A DNA stretch of 64,000 bases from Platanthera guangdongensis (Eukaryota > Streptophyta > Magnoliopsida > Asparagales > Orchidaceae): positions 233,794,453 through 233,858,452 of the forward strand of contig CM077158.1 of NCBI GenBank assembly GCA_039583875.1, in the 5' to 3' direction. Under the pieces are notes generated by a model, which was not told the DNA's origin, made no database searches, and saw only the letters and a list, made by a program, of their open reading frames with translations. Below, in pieces: positions 63,161 through 64,000 of this stretch. Made by a program: the position numbers and the translations under genes. Positions within the stretch are counted from its first letter, which is position 1. The number at the start of each line of letters is the position of its first letter.

Positions 63161-64000
63161 ATGCCGCCAAAGCGTCCTGCGACGAGGTCGACTCCACAGT
63201 CGGAGGGTGAGTCATCGGGTGCGCAAAGTGACTCGATTATCGAGAATCTGCGCCAGAGCAATGAGGCTCTGTCAAGACAATTGGTTGCGATGCAATCACA
63301 AATTGAGTCTTTGTTGTCTGCCGCTCCCGCGCAGCAACCTTTAGTGCAAGAGCCCGCCTTGGGCCAAGCCGTGTCTGATACCCCTGCTCCTCTGGTGCCC
63401 CCTATGACAATATCACCAGAAATGAATTTCATATCGCACTTCCAGTGGTTGGGACCTCCCACCTTCGACGGGAGTGCTGACTTTGTGGTTATAGATGACT
63501 GGATCATCTCCATCGATGAGATGTTTTCGTATTCTGGAATTCTAGAAACCCAGAAGGTGATGATTGCAGCTTATCAGTTAAAAGGTCTGACGAAGAGTTG
63601 GTGGATTCGGGAAAGAGAGAGCCTGAAGGAAGGCTGTACTTGGGAATCTTTTAAGAAGATGTTGCTGAAAAAGTTTCTACCCTCGGTCGAGCAAGACCGC
63701 CTGATGAATAACTTCCTGCATCTGAAGCAGAGACAGCTCACCGTGAGCGAGTATGAAATTGAGTTTAGCAAACTGAGCAGGTTTGCTCCGGATTTGGTAG
63801 CTTCTGAGGAGGGTAGAGTGAAACGCTTCTTGGGAGGATTAAGAAGCGATGTCCAGCAGTTGGCATGCGCTTACCAAGCTAGAAGTTATGCTGAAGCAGT
63901 GGAAGCCGCTTTAAAAGTGGAGGCGATTGAAAACGCCAAGAACCGCGGCGCTGCGGCAAGGAAGGAGAAAATAAAAGGCGTTGAGGATGGTAGCTCCAGG
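63161..64000 (+). CDS. gag of element H (open to window edge)
   Basis: The ATG at 63161 opens 280 codons with no stop up to base 64000. It begins MPPKRPATRSTPQSEGESSG, followed by a probable coiled coil (IIENLRQSNEALSRQLVAMQ), a Pro/Ala-rich linker and the retrotransposon gag (capsid) domain from about residue 95: LGPPTFDGSADF, QLKGLTKSWW, FKKMLLKKFLP, LKQRQLTVSEYEIEFSKLSR and VKRFLGGLRSDV. It ends with a basic stretch before the expected zinc knuckle. Capsid role. This is one of two uninterrupted gag frames here and supports a young, possibly active element. The lineage is probably Tekay/Del-like. Confidence 0.88.
   Translation, partial: MPPKRPATRSTPQSEGESSGAQSDSIIENLRQSNEALSRQLVAMQSQIESLLSAAPAQQPLVQEPALGQAVSDTPAPLVPPMTISPEMNFISHFQWLGPPTFDGSADFVVIDDWIISIDEMFSYSGILETQKVMIAAYQLKGLTKSWWIRERESLKEGCTWESFKKMLLKKFLPSVEQDRLMNNFLHLKQRQLTVSEYEIEFSKLSRFAPDLVASEEGRVKRFLGGLRSDVQQLACAYQARSYAEAVEAALKVEAIENAKNRGAAARKEKIKGVEDGSSR

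Larger units (their letters stand above)
59466..64000 (+). mobile_element. Ty3/gypsy element H, 5' part, apparently intact
   Basis: Long LTR, initiator-Met primer site, structured leader and an open gag to the window edge. The LTR ends are TGTAACGCCCC and GGGTTGTGATA, an inverted repeat of the type I know from Tekay/Del-like chromoviruses. It is inserted in copia G; cggac (59461-59465) may be the left target duplication. Pol and the 3' LTR lie beyond the window, so autonomy is unproved. Confidence 0.85.

Overview
This window looks like intergenic DNA from a flowering plant with a large, repeat-rich nuclear genome. I found no intact host gene, rRNA, tRNA or CRISPR array. Almost every base can be assigned to LTR retrotransposons of lineages known from angiosperms (Athila-type and chromovirus-type Ty3/gypsy; several Ty1/copia, one SIRE-like), plus a CACTA DNA transposon, two MITE-like insertions and a TIR-bearing element filled with minisatellites. 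No bacterial features (operons, Shine-Dalgarno sites) are present.

Layout, left to right. 1-525: 3' end of a + strand copia element (RNase H, polypurine tract, complete 172-bp LTR) inserted into the next element. 526-16990: two Athila-type gypsy elements of one family head to head (A on -, B on +), forming a diverged inverted repeat of about 16 kb centred near 9030; both have a tRNA-Asp-type primer site and heavily broken gag-pol. 16991-26089: a second inverted pair, copia C (+) and the truncated sister D (-), with the 3' half of C as a 2.35-kb loop; a 216-bp MITE sits in the C integrase and D keeps an uninterrupted gag. 26090-29573: an Athila LTR piece, a hairpin, the 5' part of a gypsy element E, and an Athila LTR/3' fragment that breaks the E gag. 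29574-36838: chromodomain gypsy element I (-) with both LTRs, preceded upstream by the pol end of a second copy, i.e. a partial tandem. 36839-38947: 3' end and LTR of an Athila-like element J (+). 38949-41922: element K, with 114-bp terminal inverted repeats and two minisatellite arrays (23-bp and about 78-bp units).

41923-45549: 5' part of a SIRE-like copia element L (+). 45550-52148: long LTR (5.2 kb) and decayed 5' internal part of gypsy element M (+). 52149-52611: Athila 3' fragment F. 52612-59465: 3' part of copia element G (-), whose 180-bp LTR is split by a 4652-bp non-autonomous CACTA transposon (52754-57405, target duplication ATG) that seems to carry captured host exons and a MITE. 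59466-64000: 5' end of gypsy element H (+), with a 2.9-kb LTR holding a CTCGAGTA palindrome array, a 47-bp-arm hairpin in the leader, and a gag that stays open to the window edge; H may be the youngest insertion.

The parts do not form a pathway; their relation is one of nesting. Readable insertion order: Athila F was hit by copia G, which was hit separately by CACTA and by gypsy H; copia L was hit by gypsy M; Athila A was hit by the first copia. All lineage names rest on motif recognition by eye, without database searches.
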